Positions 12,788-43,812 of a stretch of DNA of 64,000 nt are shown here, one piece after another. Position numbers and translations under genes: made by a program. The notes beneath the pieces are model-generated. The model had not been told where the DNA came from. It saw only the letters and a program-made list of their open reading frames with translations, and ran no database searches. Within the stretch, counting starts at the first letter, position 1, and each line of letters opens with the position of its first letter. Source of the DNA: Hoplostethus atlanticus (Eukaryota; Chordata; Actinopteri; Trachichthyiformes; Trachichthyidae); the NCBI GenBank assembly GCA_034670405.1, contig JAXDDX010000005.1, forward strand, positions 10,051,001-10,115,000, written 5' to 3'.

Positions 12788-12971
12788 CAGTGGTTCTCAA
12801 TCTAGTCCTCAAGGACCTCCTGTTCTGGAGGTTTTAGCTCCAGCCTTACTCAGGCACAATTAAAGTTTCATGAAAACCTGAAGCCTCTAATTCGTTCAGG
12901 TGTGCATGAGTAAGGTTGGAGCTAAAACCTCCAGGACAGGGAGTCCTTGAGGACTGGATTGAGAACCACTG
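12788..12971. mobile_element. Palindromic hAT MITE, CAGTGGTTCTCAA ends
   Basis: The terminal inverted repeats are about 75 bp, starting CAGTGGTTCTCAA, and the whole 184-bp element is nearly one hairpin. The flanks aactacat and ctctacat share six of eight bases, consistent with an aged 8-bp hAT duplication. It sits at the edge of the LINE remnant. Confidence 0.85.
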
Positions 12972-13182
12972 CTCTACATAAGTGACTACTAAAAGGAATA
13001 AGAGCAATGAGTAATAAGAGTGTAATTCCATGGGCTAAGTGACTGCTGATCATTTAAATAGAAGAAAATAGTTTGAGAGCACAATATTTTGTTTCTATGT
13101 TTGTTTACATTTTGCATTTTGATCAAGGCATAAACACCTCCTTAAGTACAGAAACTATGTTGATAATACACCTGGATAATAC

Positions 13183-13845
13183 ACTCCTTCTACTCTGGAG
13201 CTGTAGAGAGCATCCTGACAGGAAGCATCACTGCCTGGTTTGGCAACAGCTCCGCTCAGGACAGGAAGGCTCTGCAGAGAGTAGTGCGTTCGGCTGAACG
13301 CACTATTGGAACTACACTCCCCACTCTGCAGGACTTATACACCAGGAGGTGCAGAACCAGAGCCTGCAGGATCATGAAGGATCCTCACCACCCCAACAAC
13401 GGACTCTTTCAGCTGCTGCGGTCAGGCAAGCGCCTCCGTAGTCACGCTGCCAAAACAGAGAGACTGAGACAGGAGTTTCTTTCCTCAGGCCATCAGGACT
13501 GTGAACTCTGACCTCACCAGGGCCCCCACCAAGACACACACACTGCCCCTCTTATGCACACTCACACACACACACACTTAGGTAATGACTACACATAATT
13601 TATAGTATATTACATTCATACGATTTCCCTTACCATTTCCAAAGTGCTCTTACTGTATATATTGTGTTGTTTTTTTTATATAAGAGCTTTTACTGTAATA
13701 CTGTAAATATTGTGTTGTTTTTTTACTGTAAATACTGTGTACTGTTGCCCTTTTGCACATTCCCAATGAGCATTGCCACTTTTCATTTCACTACACACCC
13801 CGTGTGTGTATGTGACAAATAAAGTTCTTGAATCTTGAATCTTTT
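13183..13845 (+). mobile_element. 5'-truncated L2/CR1-like LINE, copy 1
   Basis: This is the last part of a reverse-transcriptase ORF (SILTGSITAWFGNSSAQD, LQDLYTRRCRTRACRIMKD, LFQLLRSGKRLRSHAAKTE), followed by the 3' UTR and a (TTGAATC)n tail. A one-base change around 13470 shifts the frame compared with the copy at 39.5 kb. It is dead, and is the same family as the copies at 38.2 and 39.5 kb. Confidence 0.9.
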
Positions 13846-14599
13846 TTTGAACAATGAGGTTGGTTCAAATATTTTGAAAACACTAGTAATGCCCCTGCTT
13901 TAGTTTTCATTGCACATGATCTTAAGTGTAAGATGTATACTGTATATATGTTTTTCTTGAATCAAGTGTGTGTGTGCTCTGCTTCATTTCAATATATTGT
14001 CACATATTTTAAAAACAATCTTGGAAACATGTGGCACTGCATTGAGAAGTAAAATTGTCCTGAACCCCTTTGGCAAATTCTCAATTGTTTTAAGAAAGAT
14101 ACAAGATTAAATCGCCTCATGATTTTTTTGTTTTTTTGCCCGCATGGCCTCGTGTTCACAGAAGAAAAACAAGGCATCCAAGAATCTCTTCAAATCAAGT
14201 GAGAAAAAAAATGAGCAGGCAAAGGTGTGGGAGAGGGGGAAGAAAGAGAGGGTGGTTGGTGGGGATGGAGGGAGGGAGGACAGCAATGAGGAGAGTGACA
14301 GAGAGAGAGAGGAGGGGAGGTGAAGGGGGTAGGATGGTGTGATTGTGTCTCATATTTCAAGAGTGGTCCCGCAGACAGATCTCCAGACCAGACCACAGGG
14401 TGGGTACTCTGGTCTCTGTGTGCCTGTCACTAGAGCCAAGGGGCTCTGGGAGGTTTCTCTACAACTCATCACAGATTACCCTCCTCTTTCTCTCAACCTT
14501 TCTGCTATCTTTTCTCCCTGGCTGGCTGGCTCCTATCTGTCTCTCTGGCTGTCTCTCTGTCTGTATCTCTCTATCCATGTCTCTCTTTCTTTTTCTCGC

Positions 14600-14760
14600 A
14601 CGGTCTTTGCTTCAATCCGGGTCCAAGTCCAACTCAGCAAGGAGGGTCCACACAAATATGGTCAGCATCATTTTGCAGTGTGTGGAAGAGCAGCAGCACA
14701 ACTGGAATTAAACTGTCCCTGTTCACGGCTGGAATAGCTTTCACCTGTCATTTTACAAAG
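14600..14760 (+). other. slc6a3: Probable noncoding first exon of slc6a3
   Basis: The 3' edge is placed at 14760 by a good donor (ACAAAG then GTGAGAG). The sequence before it is more GC-rich than its surroundings. Mammalian SLC6A3 also begins with a noncoding exon. The 5' limit is not visible; I chose it by composition. The next exon probably starts at 15694, after a strong pyrimidine tract ending ttcaag. Inference, to be tested with RNA reads. Confidence 0.4.
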
Positions 14761-15769
14761 GTGAGAGCCTTTTTTTCAAGACAACTTTCCTGATGTATGA
14801 TATATTTTTGAGAAGTAATTTCCTTTTATGTAAATCACATATATTTAATAGTAAGGAATTTGGCTTTTATTCATTGTATCTTAAGGTGACAGCACATGTA
14901 CAGAATCAATTATTTAATTTGACATTTTTTGCATTTCACTGGTGGGGTAAAAGGTTTATTTGTTATGATTCAGTTTCGGATATGAAAATGAGACAAAATT
15001 GTGTTAATGCTGAAAATGTTCACATGATCCTTATGAGAGAAGATGGAAAATACAATTTTCAAGAAAATTAATTTCAGAATTTGTCTACCAAAAAAATACA
15101 GCAGCTATGTTATATAGTTATATAGTATATAATTCACATTTTCTATGAGTTGGATGATAGAAATTTAAAACAAAAAATCTTTTTGACATTGCAAACAAAA
15201 GGATTATATTTTTTTCATGTGAAAGATAATTTTAAACAAAAGTTCTAAACCCAAATACATTTGGTGAGCAACAAGTTGTGGTTAGACGTGCTTGATAGAA
15301 GCTGGGAGCAAATCTGTGAGCAAAATGGCGATCAACGTGTGAAATGAGACGCTGTGATGGCCTTGGTGAAACACCCCCCCCTCTCTGTTTCACTCATCCC
15401 CCATTCCATTCCTGTCTCTCTTTTCCTCTCTTCACCCTCCTCTCTCTCTGTACTGTAAATAACAACTGTAACTGAATCCATATATGTAAGTAATCCATAC
15501 TCTTTCCCCATATTTTCCAACATGTGTTGATCAGCATATCTTGATACAACCCCGCAATAGTTAATATTCTATTTTTTTTTGCTTTACTGTTATACATATA
15601 TATATATAGCATTTTTACTATCTGTATTTCTTATTTTCTATTCTGTTTTTGTGCCTATATTCTATTTTTCTTTTTCCCCTGCTGTACTTCAAGACTGTTC
15701 TACTCCATCTACCCTCCTTCCTCTGCCACCCCCACCGGCATTTCTCTTCCTGTGGCTGTGTACCCCTCC

Positions 15770-34467
<18,698 letters not shown>

Positions 34468-36700
34468 GAGCTACAGCCTGAGACAGAGAGAGAGAGAGAG
34501 AGAGAGCGAGAGTGGATGGTTCACATGGATGGATCTGAAGAGCTAAGCAGAAGAGAGAAATAGCCATCGAAAGTGATGATACCGATGACTACGATGATGA
34601 TGAAGATAGCGGTGGGAGATGTTTAAAAGTGCCGACATAAAGCCGTAAAAATTGTAGTGTTCTTTAATTTCATCAATGGATGTGTGAAGCTGTGCTGTGA
34701 CCCTCTTCACCATGGTGTTGACACTGGTGATGTGGTGTTCAATCTGCTATTCCCACAAACACAAAGCTTTTTATTAAAGGCATACCATGCAACTTTAGCC
34801 TGCTACTGTTCTTCGCAAAGCACTTGTAACGTAATGTGAAAAAAAAAAAACAGTTCCACATTGGCAGTTGTTGAAGTTGAAAAGAGTGTGTTAGTATTGG
34901 CAACATTCCTCATTCAACACAATGAGTACTGCTAGCCATAAGCAAACAGGTGAAATGGTGCAGAATGCTTCTCCCCACATTGTGTGAAGTGTCTAGTGAT
35001 GCAAAATAAAAGATTACAATTCTAAATGTCATGGTATTCCTTTAAGGCCAGGTGGAAAAGAAGATGAAAACTCCATTTTGTTACTGTGGATGCCAAGGTG
35101 AAGATTAAGTGCTATACACTTGAAGAGTCTCTTTTGGGGAAAAGAAAACATTACATGAAGTTTATTATTCAAATCTCTAAAGAATAAAGCATCCAGCATG
35201 TGTGAAAGAGTTGCCATTTTGTCAACCAAAGACTTAAGTTACCTTTTATCTTTTTAAAAGAAGCATCTAGTAATTAAGCATCTAATTGTTGCTCAGTCAT
35301 TTTAAAACGGTAGTTTATTTTAAAATGGTGGATATCTCATTTTGGAACAAAACTCTTCAAGTGTTTAGCAGTCAGAGACATTGAGTGAATACCACAGGCT
35401 ATTTGATTGGATCCCAGTCAATATAAATCTCTTTACTCTTTTTACAATGACTGTTATGACAGCTACTGTTGTCCACCAATATTCACTGCATACTTTTGTT
35501 TGTTAAAAATGTTGTGAACTGAGAAATGTTGATCTATTTTTTGCTGGTGTGAAATCCAAAAGAACAAACCAACTGCTACATCAACACAAACTAAAATAGT
35601 CATTCCTGAATAAAACAAACACTGCTTAAATTATAGAATATCAAGGTAGTCCTGTGTTCTACCTGAGCTATGTTTCACATGTTTAACAAACACAAACCTT
35701 TGGCAAAGGATTGATCAGTGACACATAATTAGAATTGATTCTCTTATAATAAGGAAGTTCCTCTCATTTTGTTCCTGCTTTTAGATTTAGTTATATTGAT
35801 GGACCAACACTACAATCTGATAAGTAGGGTAATTAAGTAGTGTTTATTGGCAAACAAGCTGATTGGTAAGTACATTCTAAATACTTAGTGAAAGAGTTTA
35901 TTCTGTATACCTTCATAATCCATTAGCTATACTACTGGTTCAATCTACCAAAGACTAAAACAGATTCAGAAACTGGTTTTAAACAGATTTGCCAAGGGAT
36001 ATATCGTTTCCAAATAATAGACCTGTTGATTGTTAACATTTATGGTAGCAAGACAATCTCTCCCCCTCTTCTGATAAATCAATGCTAAGGTGCCATTGCG
36101 TTCTTTTTTGTTTTATTTTTTTGTATTCCCAGGTAGTGGTTTTGAACCTATGACTGTCACATTTTCTCCAGAAAGCATAAAGCTTTAACTTTACCGTTTA
36201 CAGAAACCTGATCCAGTAGTTCAAGACTGTTTAAAAAGCTGCTTTTTATTAAACTGCAATTGAAACGCGTGTAATGTAATTTTTGAAGTATTTTACGCTG
36301 TATATGTGTGTAAGTAAATGTAATGTAGAGGAGCTTGTATTGTATTGTACTGTATGATATTGAACAAAAAAACAACAAGCTTATATATGGATTATTGTTT
36401 TGCTACTGTGAAGACATATTAGCCTTAAGGATCTTGATGACAACTACATGGAAAATGAATACTAATGTATAAACTTACTGCTCATGAACCTTTGTTTCTG
36501 TTTGTAAAGAAGACTGGTTTGATCATAAACCCTAAAACCCTTTTTACATGGGTCAGCAATGCACTCGTTTTCATCTTGTGGTACATGTAACACATTGAAG
36601 GATTAATTATGTCTCAAATTGTATGCCTGTGCTGCTGTACTGTGCCTTGTGGTGTTTCTGATTGTATGACTTTGTTTTGTACTGTCGAATAAAGTCTAAA
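34468..36700 (+). other. slc6a3: slc6a3 3' UTR (probable)
   Basis: AT-rich DNA runs from the stop to AATAAA at 36688-36693, which precedes an (AAT)n run. A GA repeat at about 34481-34506 lies early in the UTR. No other exon is visible. The true end could be upstream of 36.7 kb. Confidence 0.5.
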
Positions 36701-36789
36701 TAATAATAATAATAATAATAATAAACTAGAAATGCATTTCCTGCGAAAAATGCGTGGGATTGCTGTACGGGCAAACCGCAAAGTATTAC

Positions 36790-38185
36790 TCTGTTGTACC
36801 GGGTGGTCACTAAGGTGTACCAGCTAGTTGATAGGGTGTCCTAGGTGGTTGCTAAGGTATCCTAGGCTGTTGCTAGGGTGTCCTAGGCCATTGCAAGGGT
36901 GCCCTGGGCCATTGCTAGGGTGTCCTAGGCCGTTGCTAGGGTGTCCTGTGCCGTTGCTAGGGTGTTGCTAGGGTATCCTAGGCCATTGCTAGGGTGTCCT
37001 AGGCCGTTGATGGGGTGTTGCTAGGGTGTCCAGGGCCGTTGCTAGGGTGTCCTAGGCCATTGCTAGGGTGTCCTAGGCCATTGATAGGGTGTTGCTAGGG
37101 TGTCCTAGGCCGTTGCTAGGGTGTTGCTAGAGTGTCCTGGGCCGTTACTAGGGTGTCCTAGGCCATTGCTAGGGTGTTGCTAGGGTGTCCTGGGCCCTTG
37201 TTAGGGTGTCCTAGGCCGTTGCTAGGGTGTCCTAGGCCGTTGATAGGTTATTGCTAGGGTGTCCTGGGCCATTGCTAGGGTGTTGCTAGGGTGTCCAAGG
37301 GTGTCCTGGGCTGTTGCTAGGGTGTTGCTAAGGTGTCCTGGGCCGTTGCTAGGGTATCCTGTGCCATTGCTAGGGTGTCCTGGGCCGTTGCTAGGGTGTT
37401 GCTAGGGTGTCCTGGGCCGTTGCTAGGGTGTCCAGGGCCGTTGCTAGGGTGTTGCTAGGGTGTCCTAGGCCGTTGCTAGGGTGTCCTAGGCCATTGCTAG
37501 GGTGTTGATAGGGTTCCTGGGCCCTTGCTAGGGTGTCCTAGGCTGTTGCTAGGGTGTCCTAGGCCATTGATAGGGTGTTGCTAGGGTGTCCTGGGCCATT
37601 GCTAGGGTGTTGCTAGGGTGTCCTGGGCCGTTGCTAGGGTATCCTGTGCCGTTGCTAGGGTGTTGCTAGGGTGTCCTGTGCCGTTGTTAGGGTGTCCTGT
37701 GCCGTTGTTAGGGTGTCGTAGGCCGTTGCTAGGGTGTTGCTAGGGTGTCCTGGGCCGTTGTTAGGGTGTCGTAGGTCGTTGCTAGGGTGTTGCTAGGGTG
37801 TCCTAGGCCGTTGCTAGGGTGTCTTGGGCCGTTGCTAGGGTGTCCTAGGCCATTGCTAGGGTGTCCTGGGCCGTTGCTAGGGTGTCCTGGGCCATTGCGA
37901 GGGTGTTGCTAGGGTGTCCTCGGCCGTTGCTAGGGTGTTGCTAGCGTGTCCTGGGCCGTTGATAGGGTGGGGCTAGGGTATCCTAGGCCGTTGCTAGGGT
38001 GTTGCTAGGGTGTCCTGGGCCGTTGCTAGGGTGTCCTGGGCCGTTGCTAGGGTGTTGCTAGGGTGTCCTGGGCTGTTGCTAGGGTGTCCTAGGCCGTTGC
38101 TAGGGTTTCCTAGGCCGTTGCTAGGGTGTCCTGGGCCATTGCTAGGGTGTTGCTAGGGTGTCCAGGGCCGTTGCTAGGGTGTCAT
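36790..38185. repeat. Minisatellite, mixed 12- and 21-bp units
   Basis: The units are GTGTTGCTAGGG (12 bp) and a 21-bp form with GTGTCCTAGGCC or GTGTCCTGGGCC joined to GTTGCTAGG. They alternate irregularly for 1.4 kb. Nearly every unit has GTTGCTAGG or CATTGCTAGG. Confidence 0.95.
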
Positions 38186-38187
38186 AG

Positions 38188-38948
38188 TTCAAGATTCAAG
38201 ATTCAAGAACTTTATTTGTCACATACACACACAGGGTGTGTAGTGAAATGAAAAGTGGCAATGCTCACGGGAATGTGCAAAAGGGCAACAGTACACAGTA
38301 TTTACAATTAAAAAAAACCCACAATATTTACAGTATTACAGTAATTACAGTAAGAGGTCTTATATAAAAAAAAACAACACAATATATACAGTAAGAGCAC
38401 TTTTGGAAATGAAAATATAGTAGGAAGGGAAATCCTATGAATGTAATATACTATAAATTATGTGTAGTCATTACCTAAGTGTGTGTGTGTGTGAGTGTGT
38501 GTGTGTGCATAAGAGGGGCAGTGTGTGTGTCTTGGTGGGGGCCCTGGTGAGGTCAGAGTTCACAGTCCTGATGGCCTGAGGAAAGAAACTCCGTCTCAGT
38601 CTCTCTGTTTTGGCAGCGTGACTATGGAGGCGCTTGCCTGACCGCAGCAGCTGAAACAGTCCGTTGTTAGGGTGGTGAGGATCCTTCATGATCCTGCAGG
38701 CTCTGGTTCTGCACCTCCTGGTGTACAAGTCCTGCAGGGTGGGGAGTGTAGTTCCAATAGTGCGTTCAGCCGAACGCACTACTCTCTGCAGAGCCTTCCT
38801 GTCCTGAGCGGAGCTGTTGCCAAACCAGGCAGTGATGCTTCCTGTCAGGATGCTCTCTACAGCTCCAGAGTAGAAGGACTGAAGGATCCTCCGGGAGACT
38901 TTGAATTTCCTCAGCTGCCTGAGGTGGTAAAGGCGCTGCCTCGCCACT
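38188..38948 (-). mobile_element. 5'-truncated L2/CR1-like LINE, copy 2 (antisense)
   Basis: The element starts on the + strand with the reversed (GATTCAA)n tail and a 3' UTR. It continues into a minus-strand frame of about 158 codons (ARQRLYHLRQLRKFKVSRRI, FYSGAVESILTGSITAWFGN, AERTIGTTLPTLQDLYTRRC). It interrupts the minisatellite between GTGTCATAG and GGTTGCTATGG. That junction is intact in copy C near 48000, which gives a clean insertion site. Confidence 0.92.
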
Positions 38949-39544
38949 GGTTGCTATGGTGTCCTAGGTGGTTCCTGTGTTGTTAATAAGTCGTTGCTAG
39001 GGTCTAATATGTCATTGCTAAGATGTAGTAGCTGGATCCAAAATGGGCGCCTGGATCTAAAATGGCGGCATCTGTAGTAGTACTAGTAATAGTATTTCAA
39101 AGTTGTATGAAGTTGAATGCAGTTGAATTACAAATACATTGAGGTCTATGTGATTGCTAAGGTGTACTATCTGGATCTAAAATGGTCGCCTGGATCCAAA
39201 ATGGCGGCATTTGTAGTAGTACTAATAGTAGTACTTGAAAGTTGAATGACGTTGAATACAGTTGCATTACAAATACATTGATGTTTATGTGATTGCTAAG
39301 GTGGTCTAGCTGCATCTAAAATGGTGGTCTGGATCCAAAATGGCCACCAAGATCCAAAAATGGCAGCATTGTAGTAGTACTAGTAGTCGTAGTAGTAGAA
39401 TGTTGAATGAAGTTGAATGCAGTTGCATTACAAATACATTGATGTCTATGGGAGTTCAAAATACATGGAGGTCTATGGGTCTGGATCGAAAATGGCCGCC
39501 AAGATCCAAAATCGCGGCGTTGTAGTAGTACTAGTTTTAGTAGT

Positions 39545-40637
39545 AGTTTTAGAAGCCCCCTACTGTACTCCCTGTACACACATGACTGTGTGGCCAGGTT
39601 CAGCTCCAACTCCATCATTAAGTTTGCGGATGACACAGTGGTGGTGGGCCTGATCTCCAACAACGACGAGAAGGCCTACCTGGAGGAAGTTGCTGATCTG
39701 TCACTCTGGTGCCAGGACAACAGCCTCCTCTTGAATGTCACCAAAACTAAGGAGCTGATTGTGGACTTTAGGAGGACACAACAACAGAGGACGTACTCAC
39801 CACTGGGGATTAATGGGACTACTGTGGAGAGGGTGAGCAGGTATAAATACCTGGGAGTCCACATCTCCGAGGATCTTACATGGTCCTCACACACAGACAC
39901 TCTGGTGAGAAAGGCAAGGCAGCGCCTTTACCACCTCAGGCAACTGAGGAAATTTAAAGTCTCCCGGAGGATCCTTCAGTCCTTCTACTCTGGAGCTGTA
40001 GAGAGCATCCTGACAGGAAGCATCACTGCCTGGTTTGGCAACAGCTCCGCTCAGGACAGGAAGGCTCTGCAGAGAGTAATGCGTTCGGCTGAACGCACTA
40101 TTGGAACTACACTCCCCACCCTGCAGGACTTATACACCAGGAGGTGCAGAACCAGAGCCTGCACGATCATGAAGGATCCTCAACCCCCTAACAATGGACT
40201 GTTTCAGCTGCTGCGGTCAGGCAAGCGCCTCCGTAGTCATGCTGCCAAAACAGAGAGACTGAGACAGAGTTTCTTTCCTCAGGCCATCAGGACTGTGAAC
40301 TCTGACCTCACCAGGGCCCCCACCAAGACACACACACTGCCCCTCTTATGCACACACACACTTAATTTCTAATTTATATTATATTATACATACAATTTCC
40401 CTTTTTTACTATATTTTTATAAAGTGCTCTTATTGTAAATATTGTGTTGTTTTTTATATAATCTTACTGTGACATTGTAAACATTGTAAATATTGTGTTG
40501 TTTTTTTTTATTGTAAATAGTGTGAACCTGTTATTTGCCCTTTGCACATTTCTGCTGAGCATTGCCACTTTACATTTCACTGCACACCTCGTGTGTGTAT
40601 GTGACAAATAAACATCTTGAATCTTGAATCTTGAAAT
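39545..40637 (+). mobile_element. 5'-truncated L2/CR1-like LINE, copy 3 (open RT frame)
   Basis: The reading frame opens before 39590 (SPLLYSLYTHDC) and stays open to the stop at 40372. It carries the reverse-transcriptase catalytic box FADDTVVVG, the RYKYLGVHISEDLTWSSHTD block and the conserved C-terminal LYTRRCRTRAC region. A 3' UTR and a (TTGAATC)n tail follow. The endonuclease and the N-terminal half of RT are missing, so it cannot move by itself. It is inserted in the satellite of copy A and looks young: no stop or frameshift is seen. Confidence 0.93.
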
Positions 40638-41132
40638 GTTGAATGAAGTTGAATGCAGTTGCATTACAAATACATTGAAGTCTATGAGAGTACAAAATAC
40701 ATTGAAGTCTATGGGAGTTCAAAATACATGGAGGTCTATGGGTCTGGATCCGAAATGGCCGCCTAGATCCAAAATGGCAGAATGTGTAGTCAGTCCCAGC
40801 TCTTTTGCTGACTCAGCAAACAACAAAATACTGCATAATTCTTAAAGTACTACTAGTATCTCTTATAAAAGACATAGTCTAAATCTACACATAATTCCGG
40901 ACATTTTGACACATGCATGTAGCTCAAAAACTGCGGGAGGAGATACACTTCGACCGTTTTTAAAAAAATCACGTTTATCGAACTCTTGAATCATGCAAAT
41001 TTCTGCAAATGTTACGAATTTCCATAATGCTCCACAAAATTACCCACATTTTGATACCTGAACCACATATGTGGCACACACAGTTGTCGCGCTACAGGTG
41101 AGCAAAGAAAACGCACGGAAGTGGAATAATAA

Positions 41133-42285
41133 TAACTAGAAATGCATTTCCCGCGGAAAATGCGTGGGATTGCTGTACGGGCAAACCGTGAAGTATATAT
41201 TACTCTATTGTACCGGGTGGTCACTAAGGTGTGCCAGCTGGTTGCTAGGGTGTCCTAGATGGTTGCTAGGCCATTGCTAGGGTGTCCTGGGCCGTTGCTA
41301 GGGTATCCTAGGCCATTGCTAGGGTGTTGCTAAGGTGTCCTGGGCCATTGCTAGGGTATTGCTAGGGTATCCTAGGTCATTGCTATGGTGTTGCTAGGGT
41401 GTCCTGGGCCGTTGCTAGGGTTTCCTAGGACGTTGCTAGGGTGTTGCTAGGGTGTCCTGGGGCGTTGCTAGGGTGTCCTGGGGCGTTGCTAGGGTGTCCT
41501 GGGGCATTGCTAGGGTGTTGCTAGGGTGTCCTGGGGCGTTGCTAGGGTTTTGCTATGCTGTCATAGGCCATTGCTAGGGTGTTGCTAGGCTGTCATAGGC
41601 CATTGCTAGGGTGTTGCTAGGGTGTCCTAGACCGTTGCTAGGGTGTTGCTAGGGTGTCCTGGGCCGTTGCTAGGGTGTAATGGGCCGTTGCTAGGGTGTT
41701 GCTAGGGTGTCCTGGGCCATTGCTAGGGTGTCCTAGGCGGTTGTTGTTGTTGCTAGGGTCTAATATGTCATTGCTAACGTGTAGTAGCTGGATCCAAAAT
41801 GGCCCTCTGGTTCCAAAATGGCGGCATTTGTAGTAGTATTAGTAGTAGTACTTGAAAGTTGTATGAAGTTGAATGCAGTTGCATTACAAATACATTGAGG
41901 TCTATATGATTGCTAAGGTCTACTATCTGGATCTAAAATGGTGGTCTGGATACAAAATAGCCACCTGGATCCAAAATGGCGGCATTTGTAGTAGTAGTAG
42001 TACTAGTAGTAGTAGTTGAAAGTTGTATGAAGTTGAATGCAGTTGCATTACAAATACATTGATATCTATGTGATTGCTAAGGTGTACTAGCTGGATCTAA
42101 AATGGTGGCCTGCATCCAAAATGGCCACCAAGATCCAAAATGGCGTTGAATCCAGTTGCATTAAAAATACATTGAAGTCTATGAGAGTTCAAAATACATG
42201 GAGGTCGAAAACTGCGGGAGGAGATACACTTCAACCGGACGGATTACAATAGTGGGTTTGCTGTTACACAGCAATCCCACTAATG
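41133..42285. repeat. Composite double-satellite element, copy B
   Basis: Same head as copy A (ACTAGAAATGCATTTCC, GTGGGATTGCTGTACGGGC), then minisatellite (41235-41745), linker with GGTCTAATATGTCATTGCTA, satellite units (41790-42200), a shortened tail and the end ACAGCAATCCCACTAAT. The end is inverted to GTGGGATTGCTGT in the head. Confidence 0.75.
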
Positions 42286-42289
42286 ATAA

Positions 42290-42955
42290 ATATCCCCAAG
42301 CACCAGGACACACTGTAGTAATAGTATGGCACTTCAATCTAAAGTTATCTAAACGACTAAGGCGTGTAGCTCAACACAGTTATTCACTGTGGATTGATTT
42401 CTCTGTTGCTTTGTCAGCAACAGGTCAGCTCACCATCAATGGAGATGTAGACACAAGTTGGTGTGATCAAACCAAAGACCCTTCATAGTTCAACTCTGGA
42501 AGCCATATCAATCTGGATGTCCTGTGTGGTTGTTATAGTTCAATATTTGGAACATTCAGAATGAGTTTGATATTTAGTCTATATCAAAGGATTACAAAGA
42601 AGAAAGTGTCCCTTCCTCACTCATTTTTCTTGTTCATGATTATGTCAAAACACATCTATGCATTGTGCACAAAGTACTTGACTGTATTGAAGCGTTTGCA
42701 GAAAGTTATTCAATACATCATTTTATTGTGGAGGGTGGACTCAGATTTTAATTTCACTTTTAACTAGATATTTATTAAACTAAGGACCCCTGTTTTATCA
42801 TATTTTGCCCCAGGGACTCCAATCTGAGGAGACTTTAAGTATTGTATAATTTAGTCAAGATTCATAAAATAGGGTCTGATCAGAGGTCAGTATTAGTCAT
42901 TGGTAGATTGTTCTCATTGGGCTAACATCTGGTAAATTAAATAATAGACTTTAAC
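42290..42955. other. Intergenic, no gene seen
   Basis: AT-rich DNA between composite copy B and the triplicated unit. It has no convincing exon or transposon end. Confidence 0.5.
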
Positions 42956-43334
42956 TAATGTTTGGGTCCCACTGGCCTAGACCTTGTCTTGAATGAATCG
43001 AACCAACGACCCTCCGGTGATGGGTCGGCCTCACTAACCCATAAATCTTCATAATTATACCATTGTATAAATAATTTCTTATTGGTTAAAACCACTTTTT
43101 ATTATTCAATGAGAAGTAATGAAACAAAGTAAGTAAGAAACAAAGCCAAACTTTATCTGTACAAGTGTATTATTTCTGCTTCATATCATAATAGTTCCTA
43201 CTATTGAGTGAGCGTGATCATTTTATGTAATTGGTCAAACCAATGAAAAGCTTCCAGGAAATGTTCTCCAAGCTGATGAAGGGTCTGTGTTGCTGTTGTG
43301 CCAATGTTGAGGAATGAAGATCCATCACCGACCA

Positions 43335-43391
43335 GACCCATAACCCTAACACCTAACCCATAACAAACCTAACCCATAACCCTAACCCTAG
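43335..43391. repeat. Degenerate telomere-like CCCTAA tract (recurs in each unit)
   Basis: It reads as irregular ACCCATAACCCTAACACC-type units ending AACCCTAACCCTAG. Equivalent tracts are at about 44502-44558 and 45669-45725. It is similar to vertebrate (CCCTAA)n but interrupted. Confidence 0.75.
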
Positions 43392-43755
43392 ATTTTATTT
43401 TTCCTAACTTTAAACCTAAGAATTTGTTGTTGTTGTTTTTTAGCTTAATCCCTTTTAACCTTCCCTTACCTAAACCCAACTCCTACCTTTAGATGATTCC
43501 CCTACCCCTATAATCTAACCCTTACCTTAACCTGTCCCTACCCCTTATCCTCACTTTAACCCTCACCCTTATTACTTAATGGATTAACCTTAATTTAGAC
43601 TCCCTTCCCTTCATATCCTATCCTCTCTACCCCTACCCTTCCTTACCTACCTCCAACTCATTTCCCCCTCCCTTTTCCCTTTTTTTACAATAAAAAAATC
43701 AATTAAATGAATGATTATGGAATCTACTATATAATATAAATACTGTACTGCAGTG

Positions 43756-43808
<53 letters not shown>
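43756..43808. repeat. (GT)n in the triplicated unit
   Basis: Long GT repeat; homologous runs are at about 44923-44975 and 46090-46140. It is the only place where the third copy differs in length. Confidence 0.95.

Positions 43809-43812
<4 letters not shown>

Larger units (their letters stand above)
36725..41110. repeat. Composite double-satellite element, copy A
   Basis: The head ACTAGAAATGCATTTCC with GTGGGATTGCTGT (36725-36770) precedes a minisatellite (36790-38185). A linker (about 38950-39035) leads to satellite units with ATCCAAAATGGCGGC (39030-39540, 40640-40790) and a tail from TGTGTAGTCAGTCCC (about 40783). LINE insertions at 38.19-38.95 and 39.54-40.63 kb interrupt it. The tail end is truncated compared with copy C. 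The class is unknown. Confidence 0.75.

Noticed and set aside
36790-38185. Minisatellite considered as CRISPR array or coding repeat (LLGCPGP frames)
   Set aside because: Vertebrate context, no unique spacers, irregular 12/21-bp units and stops in other frames; it is a minisatellite.
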